NCBI GenBank assembly: GCA_007116835.1
Contig: SKHS01000228.1
Location: forward strand, 1 to 25,839
Direction of reading: 5' to 3'
Length of the DNA stretch: 25,839 nt
DNA from: Halomonas sp.
Lineage (GTDB): Bacteria > Pseudomonadota > Gammaproteobacteria > Pseudomonadales > Halomonadaceae
The position numbers were made by a program, and so were the translations under genes. This document shows, piece by piece, positions 15,706 to 22,404 of the stretch (its first letter is position 1; every line of letters begins with the position of its first letter). The notes below the pieces were generated by a model that ran no database searches, was not told the DNA's origin, and saw nothing but the letters and a program-made list of their open reading frames with translations.

Positions 15706-16014
15706 ATGAGTAACGCGAAGCGGCCAACTAAAGAAATCACCCTACTGGGTCGCAGTTATATGATTGCTTGCGACACCGGTGAAGAAGCCCAGCTTGAACG
15801 CGCTGCTCGCTATTTAGACCGTGCTATGCATGGTATCCATGCCCAAAGCAACATTCTTGGTAGCGAGCGAGTGGCGGTGATGGCAGCCCTGAATATCACC
15901 CATGAGCTCCTTGAGGTATTGGATGAGCACCGTGCTAGCGAAGCAAACCTTAACCGCCTCAATGAGCGGCTTGAGCGAGCACTGGCAAGCACACCTCGGC
16001 ACAAAGAACCCTAA
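15706..16014 (+). CDS. zapA: Cell division protein ZapA
   Basis: A 102-residue protein that bundles FtsZ filaments at the division ring. It has the ZapA fold: N-terminal beta part KEITLLGRSYMIACDTGEEAQLERAARYLD, then the long C-terminal coiled-coil helix (SERVAVMAALNITHELLEVLDEH...LNRLNERLERAL). ATG 15706 is chosen because GGAG (15696-15699) lies 6 bases upstream; an in-frame GTG at 15691 precedes that site. It is followed by the 6S RNA gene and ygfA, the same order as in E. coli, and diverges from ygfB. Confidence 0.94.
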   Translation: MSNAKRPTKEITLLGRSYMIACDTGEEAQLERAARYLDRAMHGIHAQSNILGSERVAVMAALNITHELLEVLDEHRASEANLNRLNERLERALASTPRHKEP

Positions 16015-16032
16015 GAACCTGCTGTCACCCCT

Positions 16033-16060
16033 TTGGCATTAGTACCGGCTCTGTTAAGAT
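16033..16060 (+). promoter_or_regulatory. Promoter of the 6S RNA gene
   Basis: TTGGCA (16033-16038), 16-base spacer, TAAGAT (16055-16060). The predicted start of transcription 6-7 bases downstream coincides with the 5' base of the closing stem of 6S RNA, which supports both calls. Confidence 0.72.
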
Positions 16061-16066
16061 AACGTT

Positions 16067-16246
16067 GTTCTCTGGGGTGTACGCCAGTCGTTATAGTCCC
16101 TCGAGCCTATGCGAAGTACCCAGGGGGCCAAATGCTAGCCAAACCCGTGTGCATGTCCGTGCGTCGGAAAGCCTGACGGTTTGGCTGCGGCCACCCACCT
16201 GAACCAGTAGGTTCAGGGCCAGAACGACAGCGGCATTCTGGGGAAC
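16067..16246 (+). ncRNA. ssrS: 6S RNA
   Basis: About 180 nt between zapA and ygfA, the classic 6S location. 6S RNA mimics an open promoter and sequesters sigma-70 RNA polymerase in stationary phase. The ends pair over 13 bases with several G-U pairs: GTTCTCTGGGGTG (16067-16079) with CATTCTGGGGAAC (16234-16246). Inside are recognisable E. coli-like segments: CCAGTCGTTATAGTCCCTCGAGCC near the 5' end, TGCATGTCCGTGCGTCGGAAAGCC in the middle and ACCTGAACCAGTAGGTTCAGGG near the 3' end. Ends are placed from the closing stem. Downstream ygfA is probably cotranscribed and processed, as in E. coli. Confidence 0.93.
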
Positions 16247-16282
16247 ACTTAGTCTTAGCTAGCTCGTCACGAGTAGCTTGTT

Positions 16283-16915
16283 ATGAACGACACTGATGAC
16301 TGCAGTACATTCGGCGATAAAACGGCGCTTCGCCGAGCGCTCAAGAGAAAACGTCGCACGCTTTCCCCCTACCAGCAAACACAAGCTGCTGTCGCTCTTT
16401 GCCAGCGCCTTAAACAGCTGCCTGAAATTCGTCGCGCCAAGCGGATCAGCCTTTATTTACCCGTTAATGGCGAAATAGACCCAACCCCTCTGTTGCCTTG
16501 GCTTCGCCAGCGTAAAGTAAGTATTTACTTACCTGTATTACGCCCATTTTCCGCTAATAGCCTATGGTTTGTGGCTTGCCACGATACGACACCGATGGTT
16601 AAAAACCGCTTTGGCATTGCAGAACCCTGCCCACGTTTTGCCGCTGATAAGCGAAACCGCCTACCGGCCTGGGCGCTAGATACGCTTATTGTTCCGCTTG
16701 TCGGGTTTGATCATCAAGCAAATCGCATGGGGATGGGAGGCGGTTTTTATGACCGAAGCCTTGCCTTTATGCGCCACCAAGGGCCAGCACCAACGCTGAT
16801 AGGCATTGCTCACGCCTGCCAACAGGTGGCGTCTCTGCCCGTAGCGCCTTGGGACGTACCATTAGATTTAGTGGTCAGCGATCAGCAAGTGTTTCGCCCA
16901 ACAAAGACGGGCTGA
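16283..16915 (+). CDS. ygfA: 5-formyltetrahydrofolate cyclo-ligase
   Basis: ATP-dependent conversion of 5-formyltetrahydrofolate to 5,10-methenyltetrahydrofolate. The 210-residue protein has the N-terminal basic ATP-contact segment (LRRALKRKRRTLS), the substrate region (SLYLPVNGEIDPTPLL), and the signature VPLVGFDHQANRMGMGGGFYDRSL with the glycine-rich nucleotide loop, followed by GIAHACQQ and PWDVPLD. ATG 16283 is 36 bases after the predicted 6S RNA end; only a weak GAG-type ribosome-binding site precedes it. The segment KVSIYLP is encoded by one copy of the interspersed palindrome. Its stop codon lies inside the following hairpin. Confidence 0.92.
   Translation: MNDTDDCSTFGDKTALRRALKRKRRTLSPYQQTQAAVALCQRLKQLPEIRRAKRISLYLPVNGEIDPTPLLPWLRQRKVSIYLPVLRPFSANSLWFVACHDTTPMVKNRFGIAEPCPRFAADKRNRLPAWALDTLIVPLVGFDHQANRMGMGGGFYDRSLAFMRHQGPAPTLIGIAHACQQVASLPVAPWDVPLDLVVSDQQVFRPTKTG
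16515..16530. repeat. Interspersed palindrome, copy 2 (in ygfA)
   Basis: AAGTAAGTATTTACTT, 15 of 16 positions equal to AAGTAAGTACTTACTT. It is read in frame as lysine-Val-Ser-Ile-Tyr-Leu of YgfA. Confidence 0.6.
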
Positions 16916-16936
16916 TCGTTGCGATCAGCCCGTCTT
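16904..16936 (+). terminator. Hairpin at the end of ygfA
   Basis: AAGACGGGCTGATCG... pairs with CGATCAGCCCGTCTT: a 15-bp perfect stem with a 3-base loop (TTG, 16919-16921). The ygfA stop codon (16913-16915) lies in the left arm. Only TTGT follows, so it is a weak Rho-independent terminator or an mRNA 3' end stabiliser. On the minus strand the hairpin is followed by TTTGTTG and may also stop transcripts coming from the ilvA side. Confidence 0.6.
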
Positions 16937-17004
16937 GTAATCAAAAGCCAGGTGCAGCATTACATGCTAAAAGCGCTGTTATTAACATGACAGGTTAACT
17001 TATC

Positions 17005-17103
17005 TTAACTCCCCGACAGCGCCTGTGCATATCCGGTGGCGAGTACACCAAGCAAAAATACCACCGTTAGCGCCATCACCATATCAGGCTTTTTCCGCCG
17101 CAT
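17005..17103 (-). CDS. Small single-pass membrane peptide, 32 residues (candidate)
   Basis: The reading frame begins MRRKKPDMVMALTVVFLLGV and ends ATGYAQALSGS: a basic N-terminus followed by one hydrophobic helix (about residues 8-27), the pattern of a small inner-membrane protein with its N-terminus inside. GGAG lies exactly 7 bases before the ATG (minus strand GGAGAAGAGGC then ATG), which argues for translation. The same frame is open further upstream but that part has no membrane-like or protein-like character. It lies downstream of ilvA on the same strand. I do not recognise the family. Bases 17104-17325 between it and ilvA contain nothing else I can support. Confidence 0.5.
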   Translation of the reverse strand: MRRKKPDMVMALTVVFLLGVLATGYAQALSGS

Positions 17104-17323
17104 GCCTCTTCTCCAACGTCTTTCACAGTTGCCAAACACCTTAATGCGCCATCCAGGCATTACTGCTAAAAAGCTGCCTTTGACGAGATGACACACCTCC
17201 CTAAATTCGCCCACGACTATAGGGCTATTTGGTAGCATCTTACAACTGCTTTAAGCACTATTTTTAACCCGTCATCAAACGTGTCGAAAACTTAACTTTC
17301 TCAGCAGACCTGACACCCGAGGT

Positions 17324-17339
17324 TGGTAAACACTTACTT
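17324..17339. repeat. Interspersed palindrome, copy 3 (just past the ilvA stop)
   Basis: TGGTAAACACTTACTT, 12 of 16 positions equal to AAGTAAGTACTTACTT; the right half is perfect over nine bases. It ends 4 bases beyond the ilvA stop codon. Confidence 0.45.
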
Positions 17340-17343
17340 TTAT

Positions 17344-18858
17344 CTAGGCCATAAAAAGTCGATACGCCGGGTTATCGCTCTCCTGCCAGTAACGGTAGCC
17401 AATAGCGTCCAAATAGTCAGCCACATGGGTACGATCACTGCTGGGCACCTGCATCCCTACCAACACTCGCCCATAGGCAGCGCCATGATTTCGATAGTGG
17501 AACAGTGAAATATTCCAGTCATGGGGCAACTTAGTTAAGAAGTTCATGAGCGCACCAGGGCGCTCTGGGAATTCAAAACGGTAAAGCTCTTCTTCAAAGC
17601 GTTCGCTAGGCCGTCCTCCGCTAAGATGGCGAATATGCAGCTTCGCCAGCTCATTATCGGTTAAGTCTTCTACCTGATAGCCACCTTCACGCAGCTTATC
17701 TATTACCGCTTGGCGGTCTTCCCCTCCTGGCTTAACTTGAACACCGACAAAAATATGCGCTTCGCTACTATCGGCATAGCGATAGCTGAACTCTGTCACC
17801 ATCCGTTTGCCCAACGTACGGCAAAATTTCTTAAAGCTGCCCGGGTTTTCGGCAATGGTTACCGCCAAGATCGCTTCGCGCTGCTCACCTAGTTCGGTGC
17901 GTTCCGCAATATGCTGTAAGCGGTCAAAGTTTGTATTCGCGCCAGAGTTGATGCACAGCAGCGTTTCACCTTCAGCACCCGTTTGCTGCACATATTTTTT
18001 TAGGCCCGCCAGTGAAAGCGCACCTGACGTTTCTGCTACGGCGCGGGTATCCTCAAAAATATCTTTTACCGCCGCACACATCTCATCGGTATTCACCGTG
18101 ATGACATCATCGATTAAGTCACGCACTAGTGAAAACGGCACTTCACCTATTTGTGCAACAGCCACGCCTTCTGCAAACACGCCTACCTGATCCAACACAA
18201 CCCGCTCGCCGGCTTCTAGCGCGGCTTTTAAGCAAGCGCTATCCTCTGCTTCTACGGCGATGATTTTAATATCCGGGCGCAGGTACTTCACGTAAGCCGT
18301 TACCCCCGCAATTAAACCACCGCCACCCACAGGGATAAAAATCGCGTCTAGGCGACCGCTGTGCTGGCGCAGAATCTCAACGCCGATCGTGCCCTGGCCT
18401 GCGACCACATCAATATCGTCAAACGGCGGAATATAGGTATAGCCATGCTCTTTAATCAATTCTTGGGCATGCTCGGCGGCGGCGGCAAACGCATCGCCTT
18501 TCAAAATGACTTTTGCCCCCCGAGCACGCACTGCCTGAACTTTGATATCGGGCGTGATGCGAGGCATGACAATGACCGCTTTAACACCCATTAGCTTAGC
18601 CGCCATCGCTAGGCCCTGGGCATGATTGCCCGCCGATGCCGCGATGACGCCCTTGGCCTTCTGCTCTTCAGTCAACTGGGCCATTTTGTTGTAGGCACCA
18701 CGAATCTTGAATGAAAATACCGGCTGAAGGTCTTCGCGCTTAATCAAAATTTGGTTATTGAAACGACGCGACAAAAAGGGAGCGGGAGAAATAGGGGTCT
18801 CACAAGCGGCTTCATAGACGCGGGCTTGGAGGATCTTTTTGACGGTTGCTTCGAGCAT
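17344..18858 (-). CDS. ilvA: Threonine ammonia-lyase (biosynthetic threonine deaminase)
   Basis: PLP enzyme converting L-threonine to 2-oxobutanoate and ammonia, first step of isoleucine synthesis. The 504-residue protein (E. coli 514) has the PLP-Lys motif FSFKIRGAYNKM (about residues 55-66), ASAGNHAQG, the phosphate-binding PVGGGGLIAG, and SGANTNFDRL, then two C-terminal ACT-like regulatory segments (about 330-500, REAILAVTIAENPGSFKKF and LYRFEFPERPGALMNFL). Two regulatory subdomains mark the isoleucine-feedback-inhibited biosynthetic form. ATG 18858 is preferred because homologues begin near AxxYxxxxETPI; an in-frame ATG at 18954 would overlap the promoter region of rpiA. Divergent from rpiA. 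Confidence 0.95.
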   Translation of the reverse strand: MLEATVKKILQARVYEAACETPISPAPFLSRRFNNQILIKREDLQPVFSFKIRGAYNKMAQLTEEQKAKGVIAASAGNHAQGLAMAAKLMGVKAVIVMPRITPDIKVQAVRARGAKVILKGDAFAAAAEHAQELIKEHGYTYIPPFDDIDVVAGQGTIGVEILRQHSGRLDAIFIPVGGGGLIAGVTAYVKYLRPDIKIIAVEAEDSACLKAALEAGERVVLDQVGVFAEGVAVAQIGEVPFSLVRDLIDDVITVNTDEMCAAVKDIFEDTRAVAETSGALSLAGLKKYVQQTGAEGETLLCINSGANTNFDRLQHIAERTELGEQREAILAVTIAENPGSFKKFCRTLGKRMVTEFSYRYADSSEAHIFVGVQVKPGGEDRQAVIDKLREGGYQVEDLTDNELAKLHIRHLSGGRPSERFEEELYRFEFPERPGALMNFLTKLPHDWNISLFHYRNHGAAYGRVLVGMQVPSSDRTHVADYLDAIGYRYWQESDNPAYRLFMA

Positions 18859-18976
18859 GCGGGAATCCCAGAAAAATAACGTGACCCTAACGGGTGAGAG
18901 CAAAGCCTTTATTGGTAGCAGATTACGCCTAGCGTCGTCTAGCGGCGTTTCCATCGGCAGTTGGCGCGAAGGCCGT

Positions 18977-18982
18977 TATACT
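18977..18982 (+). promoter_or_regulatory. Likely -10 element for rpiA
   Basis: TATACT in the context GTTATACTAGGG, 37 bases before the rpiA start. The hexamer 17 bases upstream is TCGGCA (18954-18959), a poor -35, so activation by another factor is possible. Confidence 0.45.
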
Positions 18983-19018
18983 AGGGAGCACTGCCTAACC
19001 CTGACGCAGGAAAATATG

Positions 19019-19693
19019 ATGACCCAAGATGAATTGAAAGCGGCCGTAGCGGATGCTGCGATTAAAGAGATTGAGCCTCATCTCGAAAAGGACACCGTGC
19101 TAGGCATTGGCACAGGCTCGACCGCGAACCTGTTTATTGACCGTTTAGAGCCGCTAAGCGATCGTTTCAAAGGTGCCGTTGCTAGCTCAGAAGCCAGTGC
19201 TAAGCGCTTACAGGCGCTAGGCATTGAGGTGTTTGAGTTAAATCATGTGGGCGACGTACCTTTTTACATCGATGGAGCAGACGAAGTAAATGCTAACTTA
19301 CAAATGATTAAAGGCGGCGGCGCAGCGCTTACCCGAGAAAAAATCGTTGCCGCCTGCGCTAAACGCTTTATTTGTATTGCCGATGGCTCTAAATATGTGG
19401 CGCAGTTAGGCAATTTCCCCCTGCCGGTGGAAGTTATTCCGATGGCGCGCTCCTATGTCGCTCGGGAGTTAGTCAAGCTGGGCGCAGACCCCGTCTACCG
19501 CCAGGGCGTCGTCACTGATAATGGTAATCAAATTATCGACTGTTTTGACTTTATGATCGATGACCCAGCGGCTATGGAAGCACGTATTAATGCCATTGTG
19601 GGCGTGGTGACGAACGGGTTATTTGCGCAACGCGGTGCTGATGTGCTGCTATTGGGTACAGAGAGCGGTGTTGAGCGTACAGCCTTACGTTAG
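19019..19693 (+). CDS. rpiA: Ribose-5-phosphate isomerase A
   Basis: Interconverts ribose 5-phosphate and ribulose 5-phosphate in the pentose phosphate pathway. The 224-residue protein begins MTQDELKAAVADAA like E. coli RpiA (219) and contains GIGTGSTA (phosphate loop), FYIDGADEVN (catalytic Asp pair), MIKGGGAALTREKIVA (catalytic Lys/Glu), FPLPVEVIPMA, QGVVTDNGNQIIDC and GLFAQRGADVLLLG. ATG 19019 is preferred over the adjacent ATG 19016 because AGGA (19008-19011) is 7 rather than 4 bases away and the protein ends match. Its 3' end overlaps convergent waaA by nine bases. Confidence 0.96.
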   Translation: MTQDELKAAVADAAIKEIEPHLEKDTVLGIGTGSTANLFIDRLEPLSDRFKGAVASSEASAKRLQALGIEVFELNHVGDVPFYIDGADEVNANLQMIKGGGAALTREKIVAACAKRFICIADGSKYVAQLGNFPLPVEVIPMARSYVARELVKLGADPVYRQGVVTDNGNQIIDCFDFMIDDPAAMEARINAIVGVVTNGLFAQRGADVLLLGTESGVERTALR

Positions 19694-20974
19694 CCACTGA
19701 CTGAGCCCATCTAACGTGCGCATCAGCGCGCCTCGGTGGGCCTCAACGACATCTCGCCCAACATGCCCAATGTGCTGGGCATGTTGTGGGTTTGCCAGTA
19801 ACTCGGCTAGCGCATCAGCCAAGGCATTTGGTGTTTCCACCACGCTTAATGCGCCTGCTGCTATCAGCGGCTCAGCTACATCGCTAAAATTCTCAAGCGA
19901 GGAGCCGCAGAGTACCGGCTTACCTAACGCAGCCGGTTCCAGCACGTTGTGGCCGCCCAACGGCACTAAACTGCCGCCGACATAAGCCACACTGCCCGCT
20001 GCATAGAGCATTGCCAGCTCCCCTAGCGTGTCCCCCAGGTAAACTTGCGTTTGTGGCGTCACGACCTCTTGCTGGCTGCGTCGGCGTAGCGTCCAGCCAT
20101 CGCCGACACATAGGCTGGCCACGTCATCAAAGCGCCGAGGGTGGCGCGGCACCAGTACTAGCAATGCGTCTGGAAAGCGCTTCAACAGCTGGCGGTGAGC
20201 CTCTAAGAGCAGTGCTTCTTCGCCTTCGCGGGTTGACCCCGCCACCCACACAGGACGCGCGCCCCACGCCTGAAGTAAGTGCTCACTCTTCTTCAGAACA
20301 CTTTCCTGACAAGGCGTATCAAATTTTAACGAGCCAACAACACGGGTTACTTCTGCGCGACATCCTAAGGCTTGAAAGCGCTCAGCGTCTTCCGCAGATT
20401 TAGCCGCTAACCACGTCACGTTAGCCAACGTGCTCGCCATTAACGGACGTAGGCGCTGGTATCGTGCAAAAGCTCGCGGCGATAGCCGCCCATTTACCAC
20501 CGCTACAGGCACCGCTTGCTGGTGGCAAGCATGCAGTAGGTTGGGCCACAGCTCGGTTTCAAACAGAATGGTAAGCGTGGGCTGCACGCGAGCAATAAAG
20601 CGCTTGGCCGCACCAGGGAAATCCAAGGGTAGAAAACAGTGCGCGAGCCTTACTTGGTCAGGCGCAGCTTGCTCATCTATTAGCGCCTGAGCTTGCTGGG
20701 CTCCCGTCGCGGTCATGGTCGTAAGCAGCAGGCTGTGATCAGGGTAACGCGCCAGCAAACCTTCTATCAGCGGACGCGCAGCACGCACTTCTCCTACCGA
20801 GGCACAATGCAACCAAATTCGCGGCGCTGAGGGAAGCGCCCCCAAGCGTATGCCAAACCGCTGCAAGCGGGGGTAAGTAAGTATTTGCTCCCGCCAAATA
20901 CGCCATAAAATAAGCGGAGACAACACATAGAGCGCGACTGAATAGACCAGACGCGGCCACCTCGGCGACGCCAT
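19685..20974 (-). CDS. waaA: 3-deoxy-D-manno-octulosonic acid (Kdo) transferase
   Basis: Adds Kdo to lipid IV-A at the inner face of the cytoplasmic membrane, the first step of LPS core assembly. The 429-residue protein has the N-terminal membrane-associated helix (VYSVALYVLSPLILWRIW), the signature WLHCASVGEVRAARPLI, the FFETELWPN-type motif (LFETELWPNLL, with the essential Glu), VNGRLSPRAFARY, WVAGSTREGEEALLLEAH, VLVPRHPRRFD and YVGGSLVPLGGHNVLEPA near the C-terminus. Family members are mono- or bifunctional; with a Kdo kinase nearby, a monofunctional enzyme is likely (inference from the Haemophilus/Vibrio pattern). Its ATG overlaps the hldE stop by one base. Two interspersed palindromes lie in the coding frame. 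Confidence 0.95.
   Translation of the reverse strand: MASPRWPRLVYSVALYVLSPLILWRIWREQILTYPRLQRFGIRLGALPSAPRIWLHCASVGEVRAARPLIEGLLARYPDHSLLLTTMTATGAQQAQALIDEQAAPDQVRLAHCFLPLDFPGAAKRFIARVQPTLTILFETELWPNLLHACHQQAVPVAVVNGRLSPRAFARYQRLRPLMASTLANVTWLAAKSAEDAERFQALGCRAEVTRVVGSLKFDTPCQESVLKKSEHLLQAWGARPVWVAGSTREGEEALLLEAHRQLLKRFPDALLVLVPRHPRRFDDVASLCVGDGWTLRRRSQQEVVTPQTQVYLGDTLGELAMLYAAGSVAYVGGSLVPLGGHNVLEPAALGKPVLCGSSLENFSDVAEPLIAAGALSVVETPNALADALAELLANPQHAQHIGHVGRDVVEAHRGALMRTLDGLSQWLT
20273..20288. repeat. Interspersed palindrome, copy 4 (in waaA)
   Basis: AAGTAAGTGCTCACTC, 13 of 16 positions equal to AAGTAAGTACTTACTT. Read on the minus strand within waaA (Glu-His-Leu-Leu-Gln). Confidence 0.45.
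20875..20890. repeat. Interspersed palindrome, copy 5 (in waaA)
   Basis: AAGTAAGTATTTGCTC, 13 of 16 positions equal to AAGTAAGTACTTACTT. It encodes Gln-Ile-Leu-Thr-Tyr near the N-terminus of WaaA. Confidence 0.45.
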
Positions 20975-22404
20975 TAACCCTCACGATCCAGAATGGAGCT
21001 GATCATTGCGGAGGTCGACACCCCATCTTCAAAGCCGAGTACTTTCACGTCACCGCCGTTGGCGATAACGGCTTCCCCACCGGCAATCTCTTCAGGGCGG
21101 TAATCACCACCTTTCACTAAAATATCCGGTAAAACGGCTTCAATCAGCGCTTGGGGCGTATCGTCACTAAAGGGCACTACCCAATCGACAGCGCCCAACC
21201 CTGCCAGCACTTGCATACGACGATGAAGCGGGTTTATTGGCCGCTTGGGGCCTTTTAAACGCCCAATCGAGGCATCGTCATTTACCGCAACGATAAGACG
21301 GTCGCCCAAGCGTTTGGCCTGCTCTAAATAAGCCACATGACCAGCATGTAGAATATCAAAGCAGCCGTTGGTCATCACCACGCGCTCGCCGCGCTGCTGG
21401 GCAGCACGCACAGCCTCGACCAGCGGAATGTGGTCAATTACACCGAACTCCGCCAGCTTGTCGCCGTGTAGCGCGGTGTACAGCTCGGCGATCGAGAGCG
21501 TCGCCGTTCCCGGCTTAGCCACCACCAAGCCTGCTCCCAAGTTGGCCAGCATCATTGCTTCCGGCAGCGCGTGACCTGACGCTAGCGCGAGGCCCATCAG
21601 GCCAATTACCGTATCGCCAGCGCCGGTGACGTCAAACACTTCTTGGGCACGGGTGGGTAAATGCAGCGGTGCATGGCCTTCACGAATAAGGGTCATGCCT
21701 TTTTCGCTGCGGGTGATCAGTAGCGCTTCTAACTCAAGCTCGGCGCGCAGCGCTTCACCACGCTGGGCAAGGACATCATCATTGACGCAGTGACCAACCA
21801 CCGCTTCAAACTCGGTTAAATTAGGCGTAATCAAACTCGCCCCACGGTATTTACTAAAATCCTGCCCCTTCGGGTCAATCAATACTCGCTTGCCATAGGA
21901 GCGGGCCATCTGAATCAGCTGCTCTACCTGATTCAGCGTGCCTTTACCGTAGTCGGAAAGCACCATGACATCGCACGCTGGCAGCGCTTTTTCGACCTGT
22001 GCCAGCAGCGCTGTGGTATCTACCCCATCAAGGCGCTGTTCAAAATCCAAGCGCAGCAGCTGTTGATTACGGCTCATCACACGCAGCTTGGTAATCGTTG
22101 GTATCTCTTGGCTTCGCTGAAAGTAAGTACTTACATTTGAGGCGATCAAGCGCGATGTCAGCAGCTCAGCATTGTCATCCTCACCAACCACCCCTGCTAA
22201 GGCCGCATGACCACCTAGCGAAGCCACATTCAATGCCACGTTCGCCGCGCCACCAGGACGGTCGTCAGCATTTTCTACCCGCACCACCGGCACCGGTGCT
22301 TCTGGTGAAATACGCGACGTGCCACCATGCCAGTAGCGGTCAAGCATCACATCCCCTACCACCAGTACGTGGGCATGTTCCAGGGCGGTTAAATCAACTT
22401 TCAT
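20974..22404 (-). CDS. hldE: Bifunctional heptose-7-phosphate kinase / heptose-1-phosphate adenylyltransferase
   Basis: Makes ADP-heptose for the LPS inner core through two activities on one chain. Residues 1 to about 315 are a ribokinase-type kinase (VVGDVMLDRYWHG, RPGGAANVALNVASLG, LSDYGKGTL, LIDPKGQDFSKYRG, and the catalytic DVTGAGDTVIG). Residues about 340-476 are a nucleotidyltransferase (TNGCFDILHAGHVAYLEQAK, with the HxGH motif). Length 476 equals the usual fused form (E. coli 477). ATG 22404 has AGGA about 7 bases upstream, inside the end of the GT9 gene, which it overlaps by 11 bases; it is coupled to waaA at the other end. Together the three genes supply and use core sugars. Confidence 0.97.
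   Translation of the reverse strand: MKVDLTALEHAHVLVVGDVMLDRYWHGGTSRISPEAPVPVVRVENADDRPGGAANVALNVASLGGHAALAGVVGEDDNAELLTSRLIASNVSTYFQRSQEIPTITKLRVMSRNQQLLRLDFEQRLDGVDTTALLAQVEKALPACDVMVLSDYGKGTLNQVEQLIQMARSYGKRVLIDPKGQDFSKYRGASLITPNLTEFEAVVGHCVNDDVLAQRGEALRAELELEALLITRSEKGMTLIREGHAPLHLPTRAQEVFDVTGAGDTVIGLMGLALASGHALPEAMMLANLGAGLVVAKPGTATLSIAELYTALHGDKLAEFGVIDHIPLVEAVRAAQQRGERVVMTNGCFDILHAGHVAYLEQAKRLGDRLIVAVNDDASIGRLKGPKRPINPLHRRMQVLAGLGAVDWVVPFSDDTPQALIEAVLPDILVKGGDYRPEEIAGGEAVIANGGDVKVLGFEDGVSTSAMISSILDREG
22121..22136. repeat. Interspersed palindrome, copy 6 (in hldE)
   Basis: AAGTAAGTACTTACAT, 15 of 16 positions equal to AAGTAAGTACTTACTT and containing the perfect 12-base palindrome GTAAGTACTTAC. 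It encodes Asn-Val-Ser-Thr-Tyr-Phe in the kinase domain of HldE. Confidence 0.6.
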
